A stretch of 11,168 nt of DNA from JAYZAP01 sp964645285 (GCA_964645285.1 CAZYDR010000117.1:1-11168); one strand, 5' to 3'; numbered from the stretch's first letter, positions 1-6,609 are shown. A program made the numbers and translations. Notes: a model not told the origin generated them from the sequence alone.

Positions 1-73
1 GGCGGGCCCGCAACAGATAGAAGCCCTGGGCGCTAAGATGACTGGAAAGGAATTGCCGGTTCGGTACAGTCAT
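1..73 (-). CDS. Possible 5' end of an unidentified gene running off the left edge
   Basis: On the minus strand an ATG at 73-71 opens a frame that stays open to the window edge (24 codons, beginning MTVPNRQFLSSHLSAQGFYL). A good Shine-Dalgarno-like AGGGAG lies at 86-81 with a 7-nt spacer, which is the main reason to take this start seriously. The first eight residues resemble the N-terminus of NADP-dependent zinc-less alcohol dehydrogenase/quinone oxidoreductase proteins (MTxxNRQFLL), but the following residues do not continue that match, so no function is assigned. The start overlaps the stop of the upstream small frame at 243-70 by ATGA. The plus strand is also open from 2 to 97 with a TGA at 98-100, so the coding strand is not certain. 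Confidence 0.35.
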   Translation of the reverse strand, partial: MTVPNRQFLSSHLSAQGFYLLRAR

Positions 74-243
74 GACGTAACTCCCTCACTAATCAAATGA
101 TTGCTGGCGTCATCAATGCGTTCCAGCCGACGCCGAAATGTTTCGGACGTTGCGACGACCGCAGCGTCAGCGATCACAAAACAGTAGCCAATTGTTAACA
201 TGTCTGAGCCAGACGAGTGATCGCAACACTTCTGCAGGAGCAT
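70..243 (-). CDS. Small hypothetical ORF (57 codons), possibly a remnant
   Basis: A minus-strand frame starts with ATG at 243-241 and ends with TGA at 72-70, overlapping the next ATG (73-71). The C-terminal half is charged (SETFRRRLERIDDASNHL) and looks more protein-like than the first 15 codons. No Shine-Dalgarno sequence is visible before 243. An internal ATG at 201-199 is an alternative start. I do not recognise the product. It could be a genuine small protein coupled to the frame that follows, or a decayed gene fragment in a region that also carries an insertion-sequence remnant. Confidence 0.25.
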   Translation of the reverse strand: MLLQKCCDHSSGSDMLTIGYCFVIADAAVVATSETFRRRLERIDDASNHLISEGVTS

Positions 244-255
244 GGCGGCAACGAT

Positions 256-387
256 CTAGCCGATCAGTGGCGTGAATTTCTCGTCGCGCATGTACCGTAG
301 CGCCGGAAAGCCATGCGACGTGGAAATAATGCGGTCCGCGTCAAAATCTCCCGATGGAGGAACGATCCCATAGCATCGTGTCTGACG
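256..387 (-). pseudogene. Decayed minus-strand coding remnant, no start codon
   Basis: The minus strand is open from just after a TGA at 390-388 to a TAG at 258-256. The translation has protein-like composition, including GDFDADRIISTSHGFPALRY followed by MRDEKFTPLIG and the stop. The frame has only one internal ATG, near its end, and no credible start, so if it was coding it is the C-terminal remnant of a longer gene whose 5' part is lost or frameshifted. The truncated transposase about 80 bp away fits disruption by mobile-element activity. The family is not recognised. Confidence 0.25.
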
Positions 388-465
388 TCAGCGTCTTTGG
401 GACAAATTGAGGTAATTGCCTAACGGAGGATATCTGGCTCATCGTAGTGATCGAAGGGAACGAAG

Positions 466-663
466 ATGAGGCAGAAATCTATGAGCAAGAGCAACCCGGC
501 GGAGAGAGCTGTTCGGGATATTCGGCGCAAGACGCGCAAGCAGTATTCGGCTGAGGAGAAGATCCGGATCGTGGTATCGGGCCTGCGCGGCGAGGAGAGC
601 AGCGCGGTTTTATGTCGCCATGAAGGCATCGCCTATGCCGAAGCAAACCGCGTGGCGATATAG
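466..663 (+). pseudogene. Truncated IS3-family transposase orfA
   Basis: The first 56 codons match the N-terminal helix-turn-helix part of IS3-family OrfA proteins: after MSKSNPAERAVRD comes the basic RRKTRKQYSAEEKIRIV block, then GLRGEESSAVLCRHEGIA. In intact members this continues into the second helix and the YYRWSKEFLEAGK region. Here the match stops at about 633 and nine unrelated codons lead to a TAG. OrfB with its DDE catalytic residues is absent, so this copy cannot transpose by itself. Start choices are ATG 466 or ATG 481; the family usually begins near MSKSN, which favours 481. Terminal inverted repeats could not be located. The MFS gene's stop codon lies only about 10 bp downstream. 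Confidence 0.75.
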
Positions 664-672
664 GGCACTTGT

Positions 673-1932
673 CTACGCCGTAAGAGCGCGCAACCGCACG
701 GCCAAGTATACGGCTGCTGCGGCGGCGACAAGGCTGGCGCCGCCGTAGATCGGCCAGACCATGGACCAGTCGGTGGTCAGGGCCACGGCCTGGGCGAGGA
801 CGATGGGTCCGGCCAGCACACCGAGATTTCGCCCGGTCATGATGATGCCGAAGGCGCTGGCATCGACCCGGTGGCCACCCATGATGGTGCTCGGTAGGGC
901 GAACAGGCAGGCCGGGCCGACGCCGCAGCTAATGCCGTAGATCACCAGGGAGGCGATGCCGAGCCAGCCGTCCACATAGGGGGTGGTCAGCCAGATTACG
1001 CCCTGAACCGCCAGAGAGCCTGCCAGCATGGGCGCCACCGGCGCCCCGGCGCGCAGCATCGGTCCGGTGCCGATGTTGAAGATCAGGACGAGGATCGTCG
1101 GCAGCAGGTAAATCCACACCGCGCCGTCGGCGGCGAACCCCTGGGTCTCTACCAGGAACGCCGGCAGCCAAGTCATGTAGCCGTAATATTGCCCGGAGAA
1201 GATGGCGAAGATAGCGGCGCCGACCATGAGCACCCGACGCTCGACCGGTTTGGCGTCGGGCTGGCCGTCATCACCGGAATCGTCGTTTCGCCCCATGTCC
1301 GTGTTGACGGCGCCGACGGCCCCACGCAAGCGCAGGGCCCATAGGCCGAGGGCTACGGTCAGGCCCAGACCGACCCACCACAGGGGCCGCCACAGCCCCG
1401 CGCCCAGTGCTGGCAAGGCGATCAGGCTGGCGCTGACCTGGCCGATGGGAACCCATGCGGCGGTCAGGCCGATGACCAGGGACAGGTGGCGAGGACTGGC
1501 GTTTATGTTGGCCAGCAACGGCCCGGCGACGGCGCAGATGGCGAATCCGGCGCCTTCAAGGCCTCGCGCCACCAACATCAGCCAACCCACCTGGGGCGCC
1601 ATCAGGGTCAAGCCTTCGCCGACCAGGAACAATCCCAGGGCGCCTCCCACATAGGACCATAGGCCATGACGCTTGAGGCCCCGACCGATGCGCATGGAAA
1701 GGGCAATACCGGCGATGGCGAAGATCGACATGAAGCCGCCGGCCAGCACCCGGTCATAACCGTAGACCTCGAGCATGACCGGCAGCACCGGCGGCAGTTT
1801 GAACAACTGATAGGTTGCCAGGGAGGCCAGGGCCAGGCCAAAGGCAACTCCACGCCAGTTCGTCGACAACGCGGGCACGGTCAGGTTATACCATCGGTCA
1901 TAGAGAATGACCGATGGGCGTTCAAACGGCAC
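673..1932 (-). CDS. Major facilitator superfamily (MFS) permease
   Basis: This is a multi-pass inner-membrane secondary transporter of about 400 residues. The protein is dominated by hydrophobic helices separated by short charged loops. The signature-like loop MRIGRGLKRHG follows the second helix, and ARGLEGAGFAICAVAGP gives a typical fourth/fifth-helix pattern. A charged central loop (about residues 205-232, rich in D, G and R) separates the two six-helix halves. The general pattern resembles the CynX/NimT-like group, but the substrate cannot be read from the sequence. The longest frame begins with GTG at 1932-1930, preceded by GGAAGG. However, the first 15 or so codons are encoded by a dispersed hairpin repeat (1888-2014), so the native start may be GTG 1878-1876 or TTG 1869-1867, just before the first helix (WRGVAFGLALASL). 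Neither alternative has a clear ribosome-binding site. The gene stands alone and faces away from the MBL gene. Confidence 0.85.
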   Translation of the reverse strand: MPFERPSVILYDRWYNLTVPALSTNWRGVAFGLALASLATYQLFKLPPVLPVMLEVYGYDRVLAGGFMSIFAIAGIALSMRIGRGLKRHGLWSYVGGALGLFLVGEGLTLMAPQVGWLMLVARGLEGAGFAICAVAGPLLANINASPRHLSLVIGLTAAWVPIGQVSASLIALPALGAGLWRPLWWVGLGLTVALGLWALRLRGAVGAVNTDMGRNDDSGDDGQPDAKPVERRVLMVGAAIFAIFSGQYYGYMTWLPAFLVETQGFAADGAVWIYLLPTILVLIFNIGTGPMLRAGAPVAPMLAGSLAVQGVIWLTTPYVDGWLGIASLVIYGISCGVGPACLFALPSTIMGGHRVDASAFGIIMTGRNLGVLAGPIVLAQAVALTTDWSMVWPIYGGASLVAAAAAVYLAVRLRALTA

Positions 1933-2014
1933 GCAACCTTCCGCCGAACGATCGGCGACGCGCGGTCGCGCTTGCCAGCGGTCATCATGAATAATTCACG
2001 ACGACCGCTGGTAT
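1888..2014 (+). repeat. Dispersed multi-hairpin repeat, copy 1 (complete, A-B-C-D)
   Basis: Four hairpins follow one another. A: CCATCGGTCAT (1891-1901) with ATGACCGATGG (1907-1917). B: CGCCGA (1942-1947) with TCGGCG (1952-1957). C: GCGCG (1960-1964) with CGCGC (1967-1971). D: CCAGCGGTC (1975-1983) with GACCGCTGG (2003-2011), plus an inner TGAA/TTCA stem. The left end (TTATACCATCGGTC) and the reverse complement of the right end (ATAATACCAGCGGTC) are near-inverted repeats, as in a small non-autonomous element. Related copies lie at 5237-5425 and 8066-8185, sharing the linker GCGTTCAA. It lies in the divergent gap between the MFS and MBL genes and overlaps the annotated MFS 5' end. Confidence 0.85.
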
Positions 2015-2051
2015 TATGACAACGGCGGAGCGGGGTATTGCACCGGACATT

Positions 2052-2113
2052 AAGGAAATACCTTTCACACCAATGGCCCCTCAGGCAAACTGTGGGGCGA
2101 TCCTAACCATTGG
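2052..2113 (+). promoter_or_regulatory. Hairpin-rich 5' leader of the MBL gene
   Basis: Between repeat copy 1 and the MBL start there is a small AAGG/CCTT hairpin (about 2052-2065). It is followed by a stronger one, GCCCC (2076-2080) with GGGGC (2094-2098), extended inward by CAG/CTG across one T-T mismatch around a GCAAA loop. An outer CCAATGG (2070-2076) and CCATTGG (2107-2113) could also pair. No run of T follows, so this is not a standard intrinsic terminator. It may influence translation or stability of the transcript; that is inference. Confidence 0.35.
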
Positions 2114-2120
2114 CGAGGGC

Positions 2121-2126
2121 GGAGAG
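2121..2126 (+). promoter_or_regulatory. Ribosome-binding site deciding the MBL start
   Basis: GGAGAG at 2121-2126 stands 7 nt before a TTG at 2134-2136. The alternative in-frame TTG at 2110 has no Shine-Dalgarno sequence and lies inside a hairpin arm, so the downstream TTG is preferred. Confidence 0.55.
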
Positions 2127-2133
2127 AACTGGT

Positions 2134-2967
2134 TTGCCCGAGGTCAGCGATTTTTTTGTGCGGTTTTGGGGTGTTCGCGGCAGCATTCCCTGCCCAGGCG
2201 GCGACGTTGTGCAATACGGCGGCAATACCTCATGCCTGGAAATCCGCTGTGGCCTCCATGTACTGATCCTTGACGGCGGCACCGGCCTGCGGCCCTTCGA
2301 TCTGTCGTACCAAGGCCAGGGCGCCCTCGACGCCGACGTCTTCTTCACCCACAGCCATCTCGACCACATTTGCGGATGGCCCTATTTCACCCGTCTGCTC
2401 GAGGCCGAAACCACTCTGACCGTGTGGTGCGGCCATCTGTTGCCCGACCACACCATCGAAGAAGTGCTCGGCGGCTTGCTAAGTGAACCATTCATGCCGG
2501 TCCAGGGCGACCGGTTGCGGGCGGCCATCACCTATCGCGATTTCAAGGGCGGTGAAACACTTGAACCCCGCCCGGGTGTGGTGTTGCGTACGGCGCCGCT
2601 CAACCATCCCCAGGGCGCCACCGGCTATCGGGTCGAATACGGCGGCAAGTCGATCTGCTACATCACCGACACCGAGCACAAGCCCGATGCCCTCGACGCC
2701 AATGTCATGGGTCTGATCGAGGGCGCCGATCTGGTGGTTTATGATTCCACCTACACCGACGAGGAATTTCCCAAATTCGTCAATTGGGGCCATTCCACCT
2801 GGCAGGAAGGGGTTCGCCTGTGTGACGCCGCCGAGGCCAAGACCCTGGTGGTGTTTCATCATGATCCCGGCCATGACGATACCTTCATGGATGGTATCGC
2901 CGCTGATGTTGAACGCGCCCGGCCCGGTTCCGTGGTCGCCCGCGAGGGCATGACGCTAATACCGTGA
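2134..2967 (+). CDS. MBL-fold metallo-hydrolase
   Basis: This is a soluble metallo-beta-lactamase-fold hydrolase of 277 residues when started at TTG 2134. The N-terminus has the family hallmark WGVRGSIPCPG (residues 12-22) and YGGNTSC. It is followed by the metal-binding FTHSHLDH (H73, H75, D77, H78), NHPQGATGY (H158), the bridging aspartate in ITDTEH (D179) and the C-terminal FHHDP (H242/H243). All expected metal ligands are present, so it should be active. The GVRGSxP subgroup is related to PhnP/RNase Z-like and cyclic-nucleotide phosphodiesterase-like enzymes; the true substrate cannot be read from the sequence. The next gene starts 10 bp after its stop and a nucleotide cyclase follows that, so a phosphodiesterase role is an attractive but unproven guess. 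An upstream TTG (2110) would add eight residues. Confidence 0.88.
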   Translation: MPEVSDFFVRFWGVRGSIPCPGGDVVQYGGNTSCLEIRCGLHVLILDGGTGLRPFDLSYQGQGALDADVFFTHSHLDHICGWPYFTRLLEAETTLTVWCGHLLPDHTIEEVLGGLLSEPFMPVQGDRLRAAITYRDFKGGETLEPRPGVVLRTAPLNHPQGATGYRVEYGGKSICYITDTEHKPDALDANVMGLIEGADLVVYDSTYTDEEFPKFVNWGHSTWQEGVRLCDAAEAKTLVVFHHDPGHDDTFMDGIAADVERARPGSVVAREGMTLIP

Positions 2968-2977
2968 ACCCGGGGCC

Positions 2978-3817
2978 GTGACAGAGTTTCGTCGGCTGTG
3001 GTTCGGTCTGGCAACGGTGCTCGGGATTGCCCCGCGCGGCTTTTTCATTCCCTACCGTCATGCCGACGATGTGACGTCGGCCGGCACGCGGCCGGCCTAT
3101 GATGACATTGCCCAGGTTTTTGTCGCCCGAGAGGCTGATTTAGCGGCCCTGTTGGCGCGTCTCGATCACTACGCGGACGATCTGGCGGCCATCGGTGATG
3201 CTCCGGCGCCGGCGCCCCGGTGGCATCAGGACTGGTTTCCCCGGCTCGACGGTACCGCCGCCTATGTCATGGTGCGCGATACCAAGCCGGCGCGGATCGT
3301 CGAGGTCGGGTCGGGCCACTCCACGCGGTTCCTCGCCCGTGCCGTGGCCGATGGCAATTTGGTCACCCAGCTTACGGCGGTCGATCCGGCGCCCCGGGCG
3401 GCCATTCGGGATCTGGCGGTCAAGTGGATTCCCGCGACCCTGCGGGAGGCCGGTATGGAACCGTTCGAGGCACTGTCCGCCGGCGACATCCTGTTCATCG
3501 ATTCAAGCCACATCCTCATGCCCGGTAGCGACGTCGATACTTTGTTCAATCGGGTATTGCCGGCCTTGCCGGCGGGGGTGCGGGTCCACATCCATGACAT
3601 CTTCCTGCCCGACGACTATCCGGTGGCATGGGAATGGCGCGGCTACAACGAGCAACTCGCCGTTGCGGCGCTGCTTCAGGGCGGCGGCTATCGCCTGCTG
3701 TTCGCCAGTCACTATGTGGCCAGCCGCATGGCTGATGCGGTAGCCGCCAGCGTAGCGGGCCGGCTGACCTTGTTGCCCGGCGCCATGGAAACAAGCTTGT
3801 GGCTGGAAAAATCCTGA
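2978..3817 (+). CDS. Class I SAM-dependent methyltransferase-like protein
   Basis: A 279-residue soluble protein starting with GTG 10 bp after the MBL stop, which suggests co-transcription. The SAM-binding motif I is IVEVGSGHSTRFLARA (residues 107-122). It is followed by an acidic strand end TAVDPAPR (about 133-140), ILFIDSSH (171-178) and VHIHDIFLPDDYP (203-215), in the order expected for the Methyltransf_24-type Rossmann fold. The HDIFLPDDYP segment resembles the metal/substrate region of catechol- or small-molecule O-methyltransferases of this fold. The N-terminal 90 residues are less conserved and start with a hydrophobic stretch (LWFGLATVLGIAPRGFF) that might be membrane-associating. The acceptor is unknown. 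The Shine-Dalgarno sequence is weak, so expression may rely on coupling to the preceding gene. Confidence 0.82.
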   Translation: MTEFRRLWFGLATVLGIAPRGFFIPYRHADDVTSAGTRPAYDDIAQVFVAREADLAALLARLDHYADDLAAIGDAPAPAPRWHQDWFPRLDGTAAYVMVRDTKPARIVEVGSGHSTRFLARAVADGNLVTQLTAVDPAPRAAIRDLAVKWIPATLREAGMEPFEALSAGDILFIDSSHILMPGSDVDTLFNRVLPALPAGVRVHIHDIFLPDDYPVAWEWRGYNEQLAVAALLQGGGYRLLFASHYVASRMADAVAASVAGRLTLLPGAMETSLWLEKS

Positions 3818-3874
3818 TCACGCGGTCCTTACAACTCGTGAACCCATAATTGGCCATAATGCCCATCCACAATG

Positions 3875-3880
3875 AGGTGG
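3875..3880 (+). promoter_or_regulatory. Ribosome-binding site deciding the cyclase start
   Basis: AGGTGG at 3875-3880 lies 6 nt before ATG 3887-3889. Earlier in-frame ATGs at 3872 and 3881 overlap or abut this site and cannot use it, so 3887 is the preferred start. Confidence 0.6.
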
Positions 3881-3886
3881 ATGACA

Positions 3887-5236
3887 ATGTTTAGAGCGCT
3901 GAAGCGCTGGCTGGTTGGCGGCGACGGCGACATGGCCATGCCGGCGCGGGTGGCGACCCAGATAAAGCGCGAGCAGGAATACAGCGAAATTTTGATCGGC
4001 TGGATGCAGCTTTCCGGGGTGACCTTCTTCGCCGTGGTCTACACCATCGCGCCCAAGACCTTCGACGCGGACGTTATGTTCGCGCCGGTGCCCTGGGCGC
4101 TCGGCCTCTATTTTCTGTTCACGGTGGTTCGTCTGATCCTGGCCCATGGTCGCCGCCTGCCGCCGTGGATGGTCACCCTCTCCGTAATCATCGACATGGT
4201 CGGGCTGTTGGTCACTATCTGGAGTTTTCATCTGCAATACGATCAGGAACCGGGGTTCTCCCCCAAGGCGCCGACGCTGCTTTACATCTTCATCCTGATC
4301 GCGCTTCGCACCCTGCGCTTCGACGCCCGCTACGTCATTCTTACCGGCGCTTCGGCCATGGCCGGCTGGCTCGGTCTGCTGGCCTACGCCCTGGCCAACA
4401 GCCCCATGCCCGGCGTCATTACCCGCGACTACGTTCACTACACCACCTCGTCGGATATTCTGATCGGCAGCGAGGTCGACAAGATTTTGTCCATGGCCAT
4501 GGTCACCCTGGTTCTGGCCGTGGCCGTAGCCCGGGCCCGACGACTGCTGATCCGCGCCGCCACCGAGCACCCGGCGGTCAGCGATCTGTCGCGTTTTTTC
4601 GTCCCCGAGGTGGCGCGCCAGATCGCCGCTTCCGACAACACCGTGCAACCGGGGCAGGGGGAGTTTCGCGACGCCGCCATCCTCCACATCGACCTGCGCG
4701 GTTTCACCACATTGGCCCATCGCCTGGCAGCCGACGACGTGGTCGCCCTGCTGGCCGAGTACCAGTCGCGCATGGTGCCGGTGATCCAGCGCCACGGCGA
4801 CAGCATCGACAAGTTCCTCGGCGACGGCATCATGGCGACCTTCGGCGCGGCGTTGGCCACGGACAGTTACGCCGCGGATTCGCTCCGTGCCGCCGAGGCC
4901 CTGCTCGAAGCCCAGGATGCTTGGAACCGGCAGCGTGCCCATGCGGGGGAGCCGGCCACCGCGGCCGGGATCGGCGTGGCGGTGGTCTCGGTGGTGTTCG
5001 GCGCGGTCGGCGACGACAGCCGGCTCGAATACACGGTGATTGGCGACGCGGTCAATCTGGCGGCCAAGCTTGAGCGCCACACCAAAGTCGAGCCGGCACG
5101 GGCTCTGACCACCGGCGCGACCCTGACAACAGCGCGCAGTCAGGTATATTCCGCCGGTTCCGAGCCGAAAATGCGCCCGGCGCGCCAGGTCGCCGGTGTC
5201 GAGGAACCGATCGATCTGGTCATTCTGGCGGTTTGA
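3887..5236 (+). CDS. Membrane-anchored class III adenylate/guanylate cyclase
   Basis: A 449-residue signalling enzyme making a cyclic nucleotide from ATP or GTP. The N-terminal half carries about five hydrophobic segments (roughly residues 36-55, 69-86, 94-113, 129-143 and 150-170) and one near 198-216. The catalytic domain (about 255-449) follows. Visible key residues are D269 in LHIDLRGFTTLA and D313 in DKFLGDGIMATFG (metal ligands), K309 in the same motif, T383 in EYTVIGD, and N390 in DAVNLAAKLE. Lysine at the first specificity position and threonine at the second are typical of bacterial adenylate cyclases, so ATP is the likely substrate. The usual transition-state arginine four residues after the asparagine is lysine (K394). 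A 69-bp gap separates it from the methyltransferase; it holds two CATAAT hexamers but no convincing promoter. The stop is followed immediately by repeat copy 2a. Confidence 0.92.
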   Translation: MFRALKRWLVGGDGDMAMPARVATQIKREQEYSEILIGWMQLSGVTFFAVVYTIAPKTFDADVMFAPVPWALGLYFLFTVVRLILAHGRRLPPWMVTLSVIIDMVGLLVTIWSFHLQYDQEPGFSPKAPTLLYIFILIALRTLRFDARYVILTGASAMAGWLGLLAYALANSPMPGVITRDYVHYTTSSDILIGSEVDKILSMAMVTLVLAVAVARARRLLIRAATEHPAVSDLSRFFVPEVARQIAASDNTVQPGQGEFRDAAILHIDLRGFTTLAHRLAADDVVALLAEYQSRMVPVIQRHGDSIDKFLGDGIMATFGAALATDSYAADSLRAAEALLEAQDAWNRQRAHAGEPATAAGIGVAVVSVVFGAVGDDSRLEYTVIGDAVNLAAKLERHTKVEPARALTTGATLTTARSQVYSAGSEPKMRPARQVAGVEEPIDLVILAV

Positions 5237-5340
5237 TATCATCGGTCATCGAGAATGACCGATGAGCGTTCAATCGCCACGCAGGCTCCCGCCAAACGGT
5301 TGGCGACCCGCGGTTGCGGGCTGAAAGAAAGTGGGAAGAA
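5237..5340 (+). repeat. Dispersed multi-hairpin repeat, copy 2a (A-B-C)
   Basis: It begins directly after the cyclase stop codon. Hairpin A: TCATCGGTCAT (5239-5249) with ATGACCGATGA (5255-5265). Linker GCGTTCAA. Hairpin B: CGCCAA (5290-5295) with TTGGCG (5300-5305). Hairpin C: CCCGC (5307-5311) with GCGGG (5316-5320). The stretch CTGAAAGAAAG after hairpin C is shared with copy 3 (CTGGAAGAAAG), which places these two copies in one subtype. It runs into the D hairpin of copy 2b. Confidence 0.82.
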
Positions 5341-5425
5341 TTCCAGCGGTCATTGCTTATGGTCGCTGGCAAACGCGACCGCGCGTCGCCGCTTATGCGG
5401 CGGGAGGCAGCGTGCCGCTTGAACG
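5341..5425 (-). repeat. Dispersed multi-hairpin repeat, copy 2b (D-C-B, inverted, lacks A)
   Basis: On the plus strand this reads as the reverse of copy 1. The D hairpin is CCAGCG (5343-5348) with CGCTGG (5364-5369). C is ACGCGACCGCGCG. B is CGCCGC/GCGGCG around TTAT. The linker CGTGCCGCTTGAACG ends it. Hairpin A is missing: similarity stops at about 5425, 18 bp before the dipeptidase stop codon. With copy 2a it forms a tail-to-tail pair sharing one D hairpin (A-B-C-D-C'-B'), placed between two convergent genes. Confidence 0.8.
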
Positions 5426-5442
5426 CGCTTTCCAAAGAGTCT

Positions 5443-6609
5443 CTATTCCCCGATGACGTCTCTCATGACCCGCAGGATATTCTCGCCCAAAATCTTGCGT
5501 ACGCCATCCTCGTCGTAGCCGCGGCGCAGCAGGCCTTCGGTCAGGACCGGCAGCTTTGAACAATCCTCGATACCCTGGATGTCGAAACGCAGGGCGCCGT
5601 GGTCGGTACCGACACCCACATGATCGATGCCGGCGACATTGACCGCGTAATCGATGTGATCGAGCAGGTGAGACACGGTGGGAAAGGGAATGTCGGCATC
5701 CACCAGTACGTTGTACTTCTTCCACGGATCGCCGGCGACCATGGTCATGAGATCCGAGATGGCCGACGAGGAGCCCGAAGCGCTTTTTCGCCGGTTGGAG
5801 CCGGGTTCCGCCGGACCGCCTGAAACTTCGTCGGCGCGGTCCTCAAGCGCCCGCCAGTAGTCCCGCGAGACATATTCCGGCCAGGCGGTGATGCAGGCAA
5901 TGCCGCCGCTATCGGCAATGACGCGGAGCATGGGGTCGGTCAGATTGCGGGGATGACCGACCAGGGCGCGGATCGACGAATGGGACGCCATCACCGGCTT
6001 GGTCGACAGTTCCATGGCCTGGTCGAACGTGGAATCGGCGGAATGGCTGACGTCGACGATCATACCGAGGCGGTTCATCTCGACGATGACCTCGCGGCCG
6101 AACTCGCTGAGGCCGTCGCTGACCACTGCGTCGGTCGCCGAATCGGCCCAGTTATGGGTGTTGAAGTGGGTCAGCGACATATAGCGTACGCCAAGCTCGA
6201 AAAATTGCCGCAGCACGGCGAGATCATCGCCGATGGCATGGCCGCCTTCGATGGCGATGATGGCGGCCAGCTTGCCGGCGGCGGCGGCGCGGCGGACATC
6301 TCCGGCCGAACGCGCCACGGTGATAACGTCGGGGTACTTGCGGCACATTTCCTTGACGCCGTCGATCATATCGAGGGCCCGGCGGATAGCGGTGCCCTCG
6401 GCAACGCAGTTGAAGCCGACGCAGCAGGCGTAGAACGCGGCCGACAGATTGCCTGCCTTCATATTCGGCAAATCGTTGTAGCCCCGCCCGGTCTCGGTTC
6501 CCAGGTCCTCATCGAGATCGACCCACCGCACCACCGTGTCCACGTGGCTGTCGATGACGATGGACGAGTAGTGAATGCGCTGTGCCTCCTCGGCGAAATT
6601 GTCGGTCAT
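5443..6609 (-). CDS. M19 family (membrane/renal-type) dipeptidase
   Basis: A zinc-dependent amidohydrolase-fold peptidase of 388 residues that cleaves dipeptides; some family members act on other small amide substrates. The metal ligands are all visible: H22 and D24 in IDSHVDT, the bridging E121 in IEGGHAI, H189 in VDVSHSADSTFDQ, H210 in MASHSSIRAL and D336 in HVGVGTDHGA. SLTHFNTHNWADSA (145-158) and the C-terminal GENILRVM also fit the family. The usual GSDFDG is GTDHGA here, but the aspartate is kept. A polar, low-complexity insert (about 265-285, SNRRKSASGSSSAISD) lies between the last conserved blocks. No signal peptide is seen, so it is probably cytoplasmic. Its ATG overlaps the stop of the TylF-type gene by ATGA, indicating translational coupling. 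Confidence 0.92.
   Translation of the reverse strand: MTDNFAEEAQRIHYSSIVIDSHVDTVVRWVDLDEDLGTETGRGYNDLPNMKAGNLSAAFYACCVGFNCVAEGTAIRRALDMIDGVKEMCRKYPDVITVARSAGDVRRAAAAGKLAAIIAIEGGHAIGDDLAVLRQFFELGVRYMSLTHFNTHNWADSATDAVVSDGLSEFGREVIVEMNRLGMIVDVSHSADSTFDQAMELSTKPVMASHSSIRALVGHPRNLTDPMLRVIADSGGIACITAWPEYVSRDYWRALEDRADEVSGGPAEPGSNRRKSASGSSSAISDLMTMVAGDPWKKYNVLVDADIPFPTVSHLLDHIDYAVNVAGIDHVGVGTDHGALRFDIQGIEDCSKLPVLTEGLLRRGYDEDGVRKILGENILRVMRDVIGE

Noticed and set aside
1888..2014. The hairpin array as an attenuator, intrinsic terminator or CRISPR.
   Set aside because: There is no T-run after any stem and no regularly spaced repeat-spacer structure; the stems differ from each other and the whole unit recurs elsewhere.
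3842..3860. CCCATAATTG followed by GGCCAT resembles the distal end of repeat copy 3 (8070-8084), suggesting a fifth repeat fragment.
   Set aside because: Only about ten bases match in a row, hairpins A to C are absent, and short matches of this size are expected by chance in 11 kb.
3829..3860. TTACAA and CATAAT as a promoter for the cyclase.
   Set aside because: The spacing is 20 nt to the better -10 hexamer and 10 nt to the other, neither convincing for a sigma-70 promoter.
3818..5242. A 474-codon minus-strand open frame opposite the cyclase.
   Set aside because: It is rich in G, D, H, R and Q with no domains or membrane pattern and mirrors a strongly supported cyclase; long antisense frames are common in GC-rich genes.
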